This document shows, one piece after another, positions 35,301 through 48,005 of a stretch of DNA of 64,000 nucleotides; position 1 is the stretch's first letter; each line of letters starts with the position of its first letter. Below the pieces are notes generated by a model that was not told the origin of the DNA, made no database searches, and was given only the letters and a program-made list of their open reading frames with translations. A program made the position numbers and the translations under genes. The DNA comes from Atherix ibis (taxonomy: Eukaryota > Arthropoda > Insecta > Diptera > Athericidae), in NCBI GenBank assembly GCA_958298945.1, contig OY282610.1:48615667-48679666 (forward strand), given 5' to 3'.

Positions 35301-37918
35301 TGCCCACAGAAAGGCGAGAACAAAAATTATATGGAAAAAATGAGAAACTGAGAAAGATAGACTATATATGAGCAAGATGGTTAAAGAAATGGAAATTTAA
35401 GACTATTGATATGGAAGAAGTGAAGGGGATGAATAGGAAAAACGCAAACGGCATAACAGAAGAAAGAAAGTGCCATTATCCACCTTTGAATCTTTGTTAT
35501 GAGACTCCCCAAAAAATGTAAATGACGGTTGGGCTCGTTATTTTTCCGTCTTCTTTTCAATGTTGCCGACCCTCCCACATTCAAAAGCACTCCTATAGGC
35601 AGCATACAATATTCAGCATATAATTTCAGGCATCTCATGGATCCCATTAAATGCTAACATACAATATGATTTTATGCCGCACACGTACTCCCTCGAACTT
35701 CTTTCCATACGATGGCAATGAAAAAGTATAAGATGAGCTATAAGAAACCATTAAAAGAAAGTCCTTTTAGTCAGTTTCTGAATTTTGCGCGTTTCATTTT
35801 TATATTTTTCATCGTTTTTGTTTCGTCTTTCCAAAAGCAAATGACGAAAAAAACAACCCAGAATACAAAGAAATTGAAAAAAAGGAGACCATATATACCT
35901 CGGCAGGGATATATTCTTCTACATAGAAAGGATACAAAAGAATAATCATGTTAAAAAAAAAATAACAGAAAACAGGATAATCTCCACTGGTGCGTAGTTG
36001 AATTCTATCAGTGTACCCACATCGCATAGCTTCGTGTTAACCATTGGGAAAGACTAGAGAATGTATGCATGCATAGGAGGATATGGATGGAAGGATACTT
36101 TAACGACCATCTTGTACGAAATAAATTCCTTGTTGAATACTCTCCATGCAGAGCCGTGGAAAAATTGTAGAAACAGTATTTTGGATGTTGGCGATCTGTA
36201 TCGGGCGTGGTGCGGTAAATACGAGTACGTATTGGTTCTACTCAGTCGAATGGATTGAGGCTCATTAAAAAGGAATTTGGTTCAGGATGATAAGTTGATA
36301 TTCCTGCTAATTGTAATACTGTAAATGAGCAAAAACACAAACTGAGTATGGAGAATTTTATGTAGATTTTGTATAATCGTGAAATAATCTGTAAGGATGC
36401 ACCTAAAATTATCGGTAATATTCTTAAAAATTTCATTGCCATACGAAATGATGGTCATCATCTTAGAAATTATTTTAAGAATCAATAGTAAAGAAACTGG
36501 CAAAATTATGGAAATTAACAATTGGAATTATTGAAGGATTTATAGGGGCAGTAAGAGAGATTGCTCAAACAAATCTTTAAGTAATAATAACCAATCATAG
36601 ATACGTTGCTACACATAAATAAATTTCAATGATTCCTTTTTGGATATGTCCATATTAAAGGATAATTAAAAATTTATCCGAAAATAGTTGGTTTTCATTG
36701 ATAGAATTTAATTTAAGAATTTCTTTTAATTCTTATAATAGATAAATTTGAAAACAGTAAGGATATGTGAGGGTAATATGAGAAAAAGGATACTATTATT
36801 AAATACTCGAACGAAAATAAAATGATTTTTTATGATCGCTTTAAATGATATTTTTGTAAAATAACGAAAAATTTTGATGATAGAGAAAAGGACACTTTAG
36901 ATTGCCTAACTAGCTGAATACGAACCTGATACTATTGCGCACTTATTATTCAAGTTTTCCATAATGAGAAATGTGGTTTCTGTTGATCCGCAAAATCATG
37001 TTATATGTTAATTTTAAAAGCATATTAAGGATATTATCAATCCATACTACCATATATAAATTTAGTGTGCATTTTATTTTTCTAATCAAAAATTCAACTT
37101 AAATATTCGCGGAAAAGAATGCTGGTGAATTTTAAATTCTTTAAAATGATACAACAACAAAAAAACAATATAGAAGAAAATCACACATTCTGCGATTTAT
37201 TTGGCCACAAAAACCTTTTTCTCCTTCCACAAATGCTAAACACAAACACACCCAATCAAAATGCTCGTTCGTCGTATGCTTGCAATTGTTACGATATAAA
37301 ATGCTATAAAACCATAAAAATAAACGAATAAATAAATAAATAAATACCATAACCCAATACAGGCATATTTAAAATGTTAATGAAGAGGGAAACTTTCGGC
37401 AATTGACTATTTCGTATAATGGGGTTGATGAGTCGATTGTCTCAACAGCGTATAAGGTGGCGGTGGTGTTGGTGGTGTTGGTGATGATGGCTATGGTGGT
37501 GCTCACTTTTATTGTTTTTCTTTAAGTGCGCGAAAGATTTTTTAATGGCCCAATATTAAAACCAGAATATGTGCACTTTTAAGAAAATCTAAAATTTTTT
37601 GAAAATACCTTGAGGTGAGCAGATGGTATGGGATTTGAGAGATCAAATGGGTGTTGGGTGGTTGATGGTTTTTGTTCACTTTAAATTGGTTGCGATGGTG
37701 GTGGGGAATTAATTATTATTGGAATATGGAAAGAGCAAATTTTGTTCCATAATCCTTTTTGTTACTGCCAGTGTATTATTAACATTTCAATGAACAATTA
37801 AAAAGTATATGGTATAACTTGGCAGTATACAGAAACTGTTTCGGCAAAGAAAATGTATTGTCGTTGAGTCAATTTTAATGGTTTTCGAGTAAAAAATAAT
37901 ATTTTTTTTAAAATCGAT
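32391..37918. other. Stretch without a recognised gene; A-rich and microsatellites
   Basis: About 5.5 kb with no transposase, RT or host domain I can recognise. It includes long A/T runs (34318-34342), a (taaa)n tract at about 37325-37347 and a GGT-rich imperfect microsatellite at 37457-37503. A portion at about 34900-35700 has a more balanced composition and could include regulatory or unrecognised exon sequence. Confidence 0.45.
37457..37503. repeat. GGT-rich imperfect microsatellite
   Basis: ggtggcggtggtgttggtgg continuing as ggt/gat/ggc triplets. Confidence 0.8.
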
Positions 37919-38760
37919 ATGGAACAAACCACCGTTTTTTTCAAAACGTTAGGCTTTATTGTGGAAAAATGCTCACATTTTCATGCTTCAAAGTATTCTC
38001 CATCGCTAGCCACAACTTTTTCTCATACTATATTTCTGGCAGTATACGGATTCCATAAAGAAAAAACTGCTCATCTTTTGAGGCGATCTACTATTCGACC
38101 CAAATTTTGGTCTCTTCGTAAGATCAGAAGTACTGCTCAGCGAGACCAGGCGTCATCGATCGGAGAAGGTAGTAGTCGGAAGGGGCGATGTCTAGAAAAT
38201 ACGGCGCGTTTTCAGGTAGATTTTAACCACCTTATCAATATATGGCCGATCATGCTCGACTCAATCGCATCAATTGTGTTCGGTAGCAAGCTCCTGCGAT
38301 GTTTTCACTCGATTGCGACAGCTCATAATATACCACACTGAGCTGGTCCCACCAAATACATAGGATCAATGTTTATCATAATACAATGCAAAAAACCCTT
38401 CCTTTATCCCGTTGGAGCCGACGTCTCTCGGCTTCAACTCGTATGGCACCCAATTATATTGCTTTTGAATCATTCCCAAGATTTTTAAAAGAGGAAAAAT
38501 TATTTGTTAAGCCATGCCCAATGAATGTGCAAATTTTTATTGCTTTTGACATTGATCTTCATCCAGTAATGCCTCCAATTCTGCGTCTTTAAACCTTTTC
38601 ACCGGTCCAAGACGCTCCTCGTCTTCTATGTAGAAAACGACACTTTTTTCGCGCTGGAACCTCATAATAGAAACCTCACCATAAGTTTCTATAATTATTT
38701 GATACGCCTCAGCCGCGGTTTTTTTTGAATTGAAGGCAAAAAGCAAAACTTCACACAAGT
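37919..38760 (-). pseudogene. Mos1-like mariner transposase, decayed
   Basis: Minus strand: FNSKKTAAEAYQIIIETYGE and EDEERLGPVKRFKDAELEAL with LLDEDQCQ (N-terminal helix-turn-helix of the Mos1 type), LGAIRVEAE (for WVPHELNE), MLCIWWDQLSVVYYELSQS (strand after the first Asp), IAGACYRTQLMRLSRA, then LDIAPSDYYLLRSM (third Asp in PSDY), PGLAEQYF and SKDEQFFLYGIRILPE. The order and motifs match mauritiana-subfamily mariners. The segments with the first and second Asp are lost or unreadable, and stops are frequent. Its N-terminal end abuts the DD41D remnant at 38765. Confidence 0.8.
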
Positions 38761-38764
38761 GACG

Positions 38765-39554
38765 CTAATTTGGCTCAAATTTCGAAATTTTCACATACTA
38801 GAAAATGTATAAATGGTCATCATAATCGGCCTAGAGTGCTCGCTATGCTGATTTATCATCGAATATTATCTTGTCAAATAAGACGCATTTTCATCTCCCT
38901 GAATCAAAATTGTCTTTACTGGGCTGAAGCCAATCTACAAATTTTTTTCGGGGAACCTTTATATTCGCAGAAAGTGACTGTTTGGTGTGGTTTATGGTAC
39001 GGTGGGATCATCGGTCCTTATTTTTTGCAAAATGAGAAAGGAGTTACGGTTACTGTCAATGGGGAGCGGTACAGATCGATGATAATGAGCATTTTGAATT
39101 AAAAGGTATTGATTGAATGAATATATTGTTTTAACAAAAGGGCGCTACGTGCCACATAGTCAATACCAAAGTCGATTTATTGCAGGAAAAGTTTGGCGAG
39201 TCCATACTTTCAATTTAAAGAAATGCAGATGGATAAAGGCCTCAAGGAAGTTGTGATTCAGCTTTTAAACTTCTTATTTTAGGGTTATTTAAAGTCACTG
39301 ATCTATATCCATAAACCGCAGCAAAAATTGATTCAATAAAATTGAATATTGAACGCCAAATACGCACAATAAGATCGGATTTATTGCACAAGGTGGTCAA
39401 AAATTGCAAGTATCGTATTCGGTTCTGCAAACTGAGCAGAAGCGGTCATTTGAATAATGCTACTTTTAGAACATAATTTCACTGATTATACTTAAAATAA
39501 AATAATAAACTTTACTGTGCCAAATTGTTATTTTGTTTTCTTTGAAAAACCCTG
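38765..39554 (+). pseudogene. DD41D-type transposase remnant with a possible 3' end
   Basis: Plus strand: THFHLPESKLSLL (decayed after the first Asp), SQKVTVWCGLWYGGIIGPYF, VTVNGERYRSMI, a scrambled second-Asp region near 39130-39180, PQGSCDSAFKLLI (decayed third-Asp block), then IDSIKLNIERQIRTIRSDLL, HKVVKN and RIRFCKLSRSGHLNNATF, the C-terminal tail. At 39545-39554 gaaaaaccctg followed by TA may be the right terminal repeat. The left end is lost at the junction with the Mos1-like mariner. Confidence 0.75.
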
Positions 39555-40893
39555 TATTTATGTTGAAAAGTACGACAATTTTTTGTGCCCCGCTGAAATT
39601 TTCTCAATTAAAAACTATTCCAGGTCATTTAGTTAATTTATTTTGATAGCATGAATAACAGGTTGAAATTGTTTATTAGATTATTAAAATAAAATTATCA
39701 ATAAAGCAATTTTTAAAGGATGAATTATTGTTTTTCTATTTTGTCCAAAATCGGCTGGCATTTTGGCTTATTTTAAAAAAAAATGCTCAAAATGAACCAA
39801 ATTGTACTGACTTTTTACAAAAATATCGCTTAAAGTATTTTTAAGATGTTAATTTTATAATAATTTTTTTTAACTTTTATTATAAATCAAAATATAGGAA
39901 TTGTGAGTGTTTGTATAAATTTCGGTTATTAGTTGGTTTGGATGGGGTAGAAAAGGCACAACTTCAAAATAAGGAAAATGTTTTTAAAAAATAATTGAGT
40001 AAACTTAAAGTTCTAAAGGAACAAGTCCATTACGACCATACTCAGAGAACAATTACTGCTTTTGGCATGGTTGCTTAGGAGAATTGCGGTAGTGATGTGT
40101 GGAGGTGTAAAGGGGATTTATTAGAAAATTGCTACAAGAGTACCTTGCAGATACCTGCAGGTGTTCAGTACTCCAAAGAGCAGGATAACTGAAATAAAAA
40201 ATTAGCTAAAGTCAGAATAAGTTGGAGAAGGAAATAAGGAAATGGACTTAAAGCAGAAGAGAAAATGCGTGAAATGAGAAAGCTCAGATATTGCATGGTA
40301 ATTCACGAGAGCAGCAATAACTGAAAGTGTTAGAATCTTCGTTAAAAAAAAAAATCCGAGACACAGCTGATCTATTTTTGGCAATATTTTTCCAAATGTT
40401 GATAAATTTTAATTTTAAGATACAAAGTGTGCCAGAAAATTTATGAAACAGTCATTACTGAGATCAATATGGCAACACAGCGTGATTTCCCAAATGAGTA
40501 TCCGGAATAGTTTACTTAAAAAACCCGCGTAAAAGATGTAAAAAAAATATTTTCCTGCCAAGTTGGTAATAATATACTTAATTGTCATGCAGAATTCTCT
40601 AAACTAGTCCTGTGTACAGCCATTGGTGCTGTTAATCGATGTCAAGTGTGCTTTGAGAAATTTAATTTTGACGATAATATCGAACAAAGAATTTGCCTGA
40701 AATTTTATGTTGGCAATTGTCGATTATATTTTTAAAAAATTCGAAGAGAGGGTCAGCTATATCGTAATATCAGCATACGAGTGGTAAAATGCTTATAAAT
40801 ATTACAGAATAGGGTTTGACGACTTGCCTCCTTTGGGTAGACAATGGTAATTATTAGTTTAGCTGAAGAGAGATGTCTAAGAATCTGGATATA
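39555..40893. other. Stretch without a recognised gene
   Basis: AT-rich. Near 40680-40720 the reading NIEQRICLKFYV faintly resembles the start of a mariner DNA-binding domain, but nothing supports it nearby. Confidence 0.4.
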
Positions 40894-42183
40894 CGAGAGT
40901 CGTTCAATAAGTCCTTAGAAAATCCAAGAAATTGCGCTTGTCGTAACGGTATGGATTTTTTTTGTAAGTAGCATTGTTGACAGGAAAGCTGTAAGACTTT
41001 CAGCTCGATCCATAGCGTAGGTCAATTTCTATCGTCGATTAAAGTTAACGACATTTATTTGTGCATAACAATGGGAAAAAGTGAGTTAAGGGCTGTCATC
41101 AAACCTCTCCATTTGAAAGGCTTAAGCCTGAAAGAAATCAAAGCCGAGTTGGATGCAGTTCATGGCACAGCTGCACCTGTGTTTGCGACGGTTTACAATT
41201 GGGTGAATGAATTTAAACGTGGCCGTTCATCCACAAAAGATGAACATCGTTCAGGACGCCCAGTTGAGGTGTCTACTTCTGAAATCATCGACAAAATTCA
41301 CGATCTGATTTTGAACGATCGGCGAATTAAAGTGCGCGAATTAGTTGAGGCCACGGGCATATCACAAGGTACAGTCGCTTCAATTTTGCATGAAAAATTG
41401 ACTGTGAAAAAAATTTCGGCAAGATGGGTGCCGCGTTTGCTCTCAGAGGAGAATAAGCGCAATCGTGCAGTGGACTCTGAGGCTATGTTGGCACTCTTTC
41501 ATCGCAATCCTGCCGAATTCCTTCGTCGATATATCACTGTGGACGAAACCTGAATACACTTCTACACTACAGAAACGAAGAGACAGTCATCACAGTGGAT
41601 TTTCAAGGGTGAACGGGCTCCGAAGAAGGCAAAAACTGTGACATCGGCCGGCAAGGTGATGGCCACGGTCTTTTGGAATTCGCAGGGCATCATTTTTATC
41701 GACTACTTGGAAAAAGGAAAAACAATAACAGGAGCGTATTAAGCGTCGTTATTGCAACGGTTGAGCGAGGAAATCAAAGAGAAACGCCCCCATCTGAAGA
41801 AGAAAAAAATCCTCTTGCATCATGACAATGCGCGTGTGCACACCTGCGCTGTTTCCATGGCCAAAATTGTGGAATTGAGAATGGAATTGTTGCAGCATCC
41901 CGCTTATTCACCAGATTTGGCCCCGAGTGACTATTTTCTTTTCCCCAATCTGAAGAAATGGCTTGGCGGCCGACGGTTCACTTCCAACGAGGACGTCATT
42001 GCTCAAACAGATGAGTATTCTGCAGAACTTCCGAAATCCTATTTTTTGGACGGGATAAAAATTTTTGAAAAACGGTTGGAAAAGTGTATAGAGCTAAAAG
42101 GAGATTATGTTCAAAAATTAAAATATTTTTTTTAAAAAACAGTTTTTTCCATCTTTTTCTAAGAACTTATTGAACGACCCTCA
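40894..42183 (+). mobile_element. Mariner family A, copy A2 (full length)
   Basis: A 1290-bp element between TA dinucleotides (40892-40893 and 42184-42185). Left end CGAGAGTCGTTCAATAAGTC; right end inverted TGAGGGTCGTTCAATAAGTT, so two changes in the right terminal repeat. It is the only family-A copy complete within the window and the reference for its length. Confidence 0.95.
41071..42135 (+). pseudogene. Family A mariner transposase (copy A2), two nonsense codons
   Basis: One continuous frame from ATG 41071 to TAA at 42135 (354 codons plus stop) except for two in-frame stops: TGA at 41551-41553 replacing the Trp after TVDET, and TAA at 41740-41742 replacing the Tyr in GAYYAS-type context. 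Blocks: two helix-turn-helix motifs (residues ~1-110), ISARWVPRLLSEENKRNR, first Asp at residue 158 (TVDET), second at 252 (HDNARVHT) and third at 287 (PSDYF). The 34 residues between the last two fit mariner D34D. The tail ELKGDYVQKLKYFF runs five residues past the family's usual stop (TAA changed to TTA). All three catalytic Asp codons survive, so decay is recent. Confidence 0.95.
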
Positions 42184-42829
42184 TAACATATTCCAGGATT
42201 GCATTTGTGCCAATTTAATTGATATGTTGGGCGTTAAATGCGTCGCAGTATGAGCTGAATTTTTTTCACAAAAGAATTTTTTTATTCTTGAATAAGTAAA
42301 CTTGAACTACTCGTTTACTTTTATAAAATACCAAATAACCAATGATGATTATAATAAACCAGTCCACAATCTTCGAAAGGGCACTTCCATACTGAGCCTA
42401 AGCCAAAAAAAAACACATCAAAATTACTAAAAAATTAAAATTTTATTGACTGTTTTCATTTATTATCGAGATGCTGTTGACTGAGTATTTCTTACGAACT
42501 TGTTAAATCACCAACAAAGGATAATATCTGAGCTTTACACCCCAAAGACAATTGCAATTTATCGACGGTAGCTTCAACTCAAGAAGATCAAAAAATTCGT
42601 CGATTCAAAATATCAACCACAATTGCGTATATACCATAAATTGCATTATTGGATTTTAACACTCAGCAAACATTATAGTTTAAGAGTACAACTTAAATAA
42701 TGCTGCCAAATTTAAAGATATTTTTAGAGGTTAGGTTTTGGCAATTGAATTCGGAACATTAAAAGGGAGTTTGTTGGCTGGAAGAGAACAGATCTGGTGA
42801 TAAATTCTTAATTTTTACCCCACACAGCA
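42184..42829. other. Stretch without a recognised gene
   Basis: AT-rich; possibly the degraded front of the transposase scrap that follows, but no motif is readable. Confidence 0.4.
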
Positions 42830-43085
42830 AAAATTGTTCCCAAATTTTTGGTGAAAAACTAAGCTCCGTTTTTACCTACAGTGACTCCATGTGACTTTTT
42901 CTTTTCCCTAAATAAATATTTTTCCTTTCATTTTATTCCATTAAAGCCACAAATGATGAACCCCAGAAAGCGCTGGAGATTATCCCACAAATTTTTAAGC
43001 AAACTATTTTAAAGATTGACTTAATCGTTGGAATCAATGTTTTTCTTCAAATGAAACTCATTTTAAAGGACACAAAATAAATTCA
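42830..43085 (+). pseudogene. Mariner transposase C-terminal scrap
   Basis: PTVTPCDFFLFPK near 42882-42912 matches the third-Asp block (PDLTPCDFFLFPK). It is followed by KATNDEPQKALEIIPQIFKQ, resembling the EEVQKALxxIPxxDF region of the mariner tail. The lineage cannot be placed, and the rest is unreadable. Confidence 0.5.
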
Positions 43086-45119
43086 TATTGTTGACTAATA
43101 CTCTGTGATTTCAATTTTAAAAATACCGAAAATTTTCGCGACAGAATTTCAATTAAAAAGGATAATAGATCCATATTTAATGGAACACTTGCTATCCAGA
43201 ATTTAAAATAAAATTTTTATTACTTTGATTAAAAATAAAAAGAAATTGAAACTTTTTATGTTTTTTTTTATTATTGTATATTTATTTATTTATTTGCATA
43301 ACGTAGAGTACAGAAAAAAGGGCTTATGTATCCTATAAGAGTGATCCTATATGCTCATTCGTAGATAGATTTTATGTGTGGATAGTTTTGGGAATCTGCG
43401 TTATTTATAAACACGCATTCAGCGTAATTTGCATTTTCCTAGACATAAGCCCCATCGGCAATGATATCGGGAGCCATGCATTAATATTATTTGGTTTTCG
43501 CGCTTCGGACCTGGTTTTGGTAGAGGGAGTCTCACTCCTGTTATTCTTGCTATGGGGGAGCCGATGGTAAAACCACTACTGAACTGATCTGATTCTTCGA
43601 AATCCTGCTATTTGTATGTGCACGTATCCGAATTGTCGCTGTTCACTCTGAACCGAACTGACTTCATGACCGAAGGGGACAGCGATAAGAGCTAACTCGG
43701 GGAACTGTTATTGCGATGATGATGATAGAGTGGGCTTCGGTTGGGTCGATGTTTGTGGTCAGCCGTTTCATACCAAATAGACCAGCATCGATGTAATATA
43801 AAATACGACCATTTGTGTTTAAAACACCATCGACGTAAATCTATGGGCTCTCGTAGATGCATCTATACACATGCCATCAAAAAGGATATCGAATTCCATT
43901 TGAACAGTTAGTTGGCAATATCTACTGTACTCGTACTCGCTCATAAAAGGGTATTTTGCTAGTATTTTGTGACATATCTGCGCCACCGAAAATGTTCAAC
44001 ATCGTGAATTCCAAGCACATACAACTCTGTGAACGATAATTTACATTTGCATATGAATATGTTCGCTACTGAGTGTGTGTATGTTATGTGTAAGTACGTA
44101 CCTGTTTATGTACTTTTTTTTTAATTTAAAGTAACTCTGCAAATATGAACAAACTTTTCCAATAAACTCATACTCCCGTAATCGAGAAAGAGTGGCTTTA
44201 TGCAAAAATCACTATAACAATGCGAACGCACTTCCGACGCACTGCATGCATGGATACACATTTAGCCGGAAGCCTACACCCATCGACACTTTTGTACGTG
44301 CTCGCATAATTAGTGCGTGCATTCGATTTTTGTTAAGTACAAGCGGACGAAGGACGGTTCGTACAGATTTTTGGATTTCCGATTTTTAATCAAATTAATT
44401 TACAAGATCAACTAAAACCCCCCATATTCGGTTCCGATGCTAATCAATTTATTTTTCTCATATCCAGCCAGGACTATTTACAATTTTAACCGAAACGAAC
44501 CTGCTCACCAATGTGTGAATATTTATTGTAGGAAATTAATGCGAACGTTGAGAGTATTGAACAATAAACCTTGAGCTATAGCGTACATATTCATACTCAT
44601 AAGCACAGCAATTATACATAAAATAGATGCCGCAAATTGGTCCTTGTAGCCATAAATAGAATTTTTTTCCCATCAGTTTTAAGGCAATTCAATATTAAAA
44701 GCATATTTATGATATGTTGTAAGGTTTTCGACAACAACAAAATTTTTAAAAAAAGACACCAGTTAGAGCAGCTTTAAAAAGCGAAACTTAGACTGGTCTT
44801 TTGTATGTGATGGTCCTTTATTTTTGACTGCAAATTTAATAGATTTTCGCAAAGTTTTTATTTCCAATTTTTTTTATTTCGATTATTTGGTTGGGGAAAT
44901 CTTAAATAATAGTTTCCTTTTCGATTTCTTTACTGATCCAGATATTTTTCAAGGTTATTTTCCCGTATTAAAAATTTATGACATACTTTTAGGATTTTCT
45001 TCAAAAAAAATTCAAATTAAATTTGGTTTGCAAAGTTTTTTTTTTGATGTGCCTTAAATCAAATTGGGTTTTAAGTGAACTGGAAATACCGCTGATCTAT
45101 TGTCTGTAAAAAATCAAAC
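43086..45119. other. Stretch without a recognised gene; GC-richer island 43.5-44.4 kb
   Basis: The part 43370-44400 is less AT-rich, with several short open frames (43376-43570, 44192-44389) and TG-rich runs. No protein domain or RNA gene was recognised. It may be regulatory or single-copy DNA between transposons. Confidence 0.4.
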
Positions 45120-45550
45120 AGCAAAATTTGACGCAACGATATGCGACCACATTTTGTATCAGGCTTAAGTGAATCCGCAAGTTTGACTTACGAGAAATTG
45201 CAACGAGCCTATGTGTATGGGATGGAAACTTTGCCTATTTTTGATGGCAAAAATTTTTTAATCGAAAAGTCCAGAAAAAAACGTTCAACCAAGTTTATTC
45301 AAAAGAAGCCCTTGCGAAGCTCAGAAAAAAAACCGATTCTTGTCAGATTGGATATCGCACGCTCTTAGGTACCCTCCATCATTATTTTTATTAATAAAAG
45401 GGAGTCTTGTAGTTCCACAACCACCTATTCACCTGATCAATGTACGTGTGACTTTTTTTGATTCCCAAGATCAAAAAGCACTTGATTGGCTAAGAAAAAG
45501 GGTTATTGGCATTAGATTGAATGTTGCACGCGTTTGAATATCCTTCATCA
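45120..45550 (+). pseudogene. Family D mariner, internally deleted remnant
   Basis: The N-terminal block SESASLTYEKLQRAYVYGM (45165-45230) is a mariner helix-turn-helix start. About 170 bases on, in another frame, VPQPPIHLINVRVTFFDSQD with KALDW corresponds to VPQPPYSPDxxPCDFFLFPK near the third Asp (catalytic Asp lost). The central part with the first two Asp residues is missing. No ends seen. Confidence 0.6.
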
Positions 45551-46709
45551 TGATTTTTTTTCTGGAAAAAGGGATTCCTGTGGTTTGTAAGTCTTCTTTT
45601 TTCGGGTAACTTTTTTTTGATCTCCTATATAATAAAAAAACACTCAAAAGTATATTATCCAAAGGTATGTTACCGACAGTTGAAGGGGATTTGAGTTGAA
45701 GCCTTTAAGCACTGGCTAAGAAGAGTACAAATAACACCTCTGCCAATATGTAGTTGCCCAACGGACCCTACTTTGAAGAAGGTTCATTTATTCTCTGCCA
45801 TAACTCTTATGAGTAAAGAGTCTTTTATTTTTATTTTATTTCAACAATCAAAAAAAGAGGTAATAACTTTTCACTTTAAAATAAATATTAAACAGAAAAA
45901 TATTGATATTATTTACGTTTATTCAATTTTATTGAAAATCTTTATTCCTTGGTACTTTGTGATTTCTAATCATCTCAAAATAAATCCCTTTTCTTTCAAT
46001 GTAGAAATCATATGAAAATTGAATTTTAATCACAGAATGACTCTCTTTGTATTAAAATATATCATTGCCTATAGAAGTAAGCCTTCAATTAGAAATATTT
46101 ATATGAGATAGCGTATATAAGGAATAACCATTGTGACTATCTGCTAATCCTGGCCACAAGCAAGAGCATGTACTCCTTGAATAGAAATCAAAAGCAGATT
46201 TTGATGTGTTCACAATTTCTATCGATGACAAGGTACGTACGGACAAATAATTGAATGTGAGAAGCCATACATTATGCAATAATTGGTGGCTGATTGTACT
46301 CCCAGCTTTAGTAACATAGAATTTTGGCTCAATAGTATTTCATCTTTACAATAAAATATCACACCTCCTTAAGGTATCTTATTGTGAGCCGATGCGACGA
46401 CCCTTCTTACTTATAGTTACCCTTCCAATAACGTGAGTTGGCCGGAAGTTATTCACGCGTAACTTATCCAAATGTGTCGAAGGTCCTGTTTTGCTAACCT
46501 AAATATCAGTGCAAGTATATGTAAAAACATATGTGAAAATTAGGAACACCAAATAGAAGGCGGTAATGCGAAGGTGGTAACATCAGAAACTCACCGTTCC
46601 CATCGCAGTGACCTAGAAGAGATTAGGTTAAGAGTGAAATTGAGGGTAAATTACGAAAGAACTTTTTGAATGCCTAAATTCAAATTTTTTTTGTCTTTAT
46701 GACTTTATA
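45551..46709. other. Stretch without a recognised gene
   Basis: AT-rich, short frames only. A segment at 46380-46640 is more balanced but carries no recognised motif. Confidence 0.45.
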
Positions 46710-48005
46710 AAGGGTTTTCGAATAAGAGTGATATAATTTCTTTTTTTTAAAAAAAAACACACTAATTGTTAAGGAAAATCAAAAGTTTTTTATTTAATGT
46801 GAAGTACAATCGATACAATTAAGTTTTGAATAAAACGTTGGCCAAATGGCTTCCACATTTTCTTTTGCAGGAACGCATTCAATGAACCCAATTTTCGAGC
46901 ACTTTTTCCACCAAATCAAGTCGTATGTCATGAATAGCACATTCAATATTGACTTCTTAAGTTTGAAGAGAGTCTGGTTTATTGCTAAAGACCAATGACT
47001 TCAAATAACCCCACAAGAAATAGTCTAATGGTGTTAAATCACAACTTCTTGGTGGCCATTCAATGTCACAATTTCTTTAAATAATCGAATCTCCAAACTT
47101 TTCTCGCAATAATTCGGTGCTGTGTGGCACATAGCCCCGTCTTGTTGGAACCAGATATTGTCAAGATCAACTTCTTCCAATTTCAGCCATAAAAAGTTGG
47201 TTATCATCGATCTATACCGCTCTCCATTGACAGTAACGGTGTTACCAACTTCATTTCGAAAGAAGTACGGACCGATGATTCCACCAGACCAAAAACCACA
47301 CCAAACTGTCAATTTAGGTGAATGTAATGGGTGTTTATGAATAATTTGTGGATTTTCTTCACACCAGAATCGACAGTTGTGTTTATTTACCGCACCACTC
47401 AGATGAAAGTGAGCCTCATCGGAGAAGATGATTTTCTTAAAAAAATCGTTATCGTTTTCAAGTTGTTCAGAGACAAAATCTGTAAATTCACGATATTTAC
47501 GGTGGTTCAATGGCTTCAGTTCTTGAGTGATAACAATTTTATACGCATACAAGCCCAAATCCTTTCTTAAAATCCGCCAGGTTGTGGTTTGAGACAGTCC
47601 CAATTCTTGAGAACGTCTTGGAATCGACAAATTGCGGTCTTCAGCAACACTTGCCTGAACGGCAGCAATATTTTCATTACTCCGAGCGATTCTTTGTCTT
47701 ATTGGTACTTGAACATTATGTAAAGAAAATGTAAGCTAAAAATTTTTAACAATTCGACGAATAGCGAGCAAAGTTTGACGATTATTACGACCACAAGATG
47801 GCAAAAGCGTACGAAAAGTTGCAATTTGAGAACGAATATTTTGATAATAAAATTGAAGAATTTTTAAACCTTGTTTTAGCGTTCATCTTTCCATAATAAA
47901 ATTGTAAACATTACTTAATATAATGAAAAAAAAAAATAGATCATGACATATTATAAATGGCCGAAACGTTACTTAGAAATCATATCACTCTTATTGGAAA
48001 CCCCT
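46710..48005 (-). mobile_element. DD41D-type Tc1/mariner element C2 (near complete)
   Basis: About 1.3 kb bounded by imperfect inverted repeats: left AAGGGTTTTCGAATAAGAGT, right inverted AGGGGTTTCCAATAAGAGTG, both continuing to gatatgatttct-like sequence (about 30 bp). TATA-type flanks leave the exact end uncertain by one or two bases. The terminal repeats differ from element C1, so it is a separate family of the same transposase group. Confidence 0.85.
46850..47895 (-). pseudogene. DD41D-type transposase (element C2), frameshifted
   Basis: The minus-strand gene starts near 47895 (MER, then an in-frame TGA, TLKQGLKILQFYYQ). Then TFRTLLPSCGRNNRQTLLAI, a second stop, IRQRIARSNENIAAVQASVA, and an uninterrupted stretch 47650-47110: NLSIPRRSQELGLSQTTTWR (helix-turn-helix), FSDEAHFHLSGAVNKHNCRF (first Asp), LTVWCGFWSGGIIGPYFF, VTVNGERYRSMITNFL and IWFQQDGAMCHTA (second Asp). 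A frame change follows, after which CDIEWPPRSCDLTPLDYFLW (third Asp in LDYF) and GYLKSLVFSNKPDSLQT are readable. Between the last two Asp I count about 38 residues, which suggests a small in-place deletion from 41. All catalytic Asp codons are present, but stops and shifts make it inactive. Confidence 0.85.

Noticed and set aside
37919..38341. A 140-codon plus-strand frame starting with ATG-like context
   Set aside because: It is antisense to the Mos1-like transposase remnant, whose minus-strand motifs are clear.
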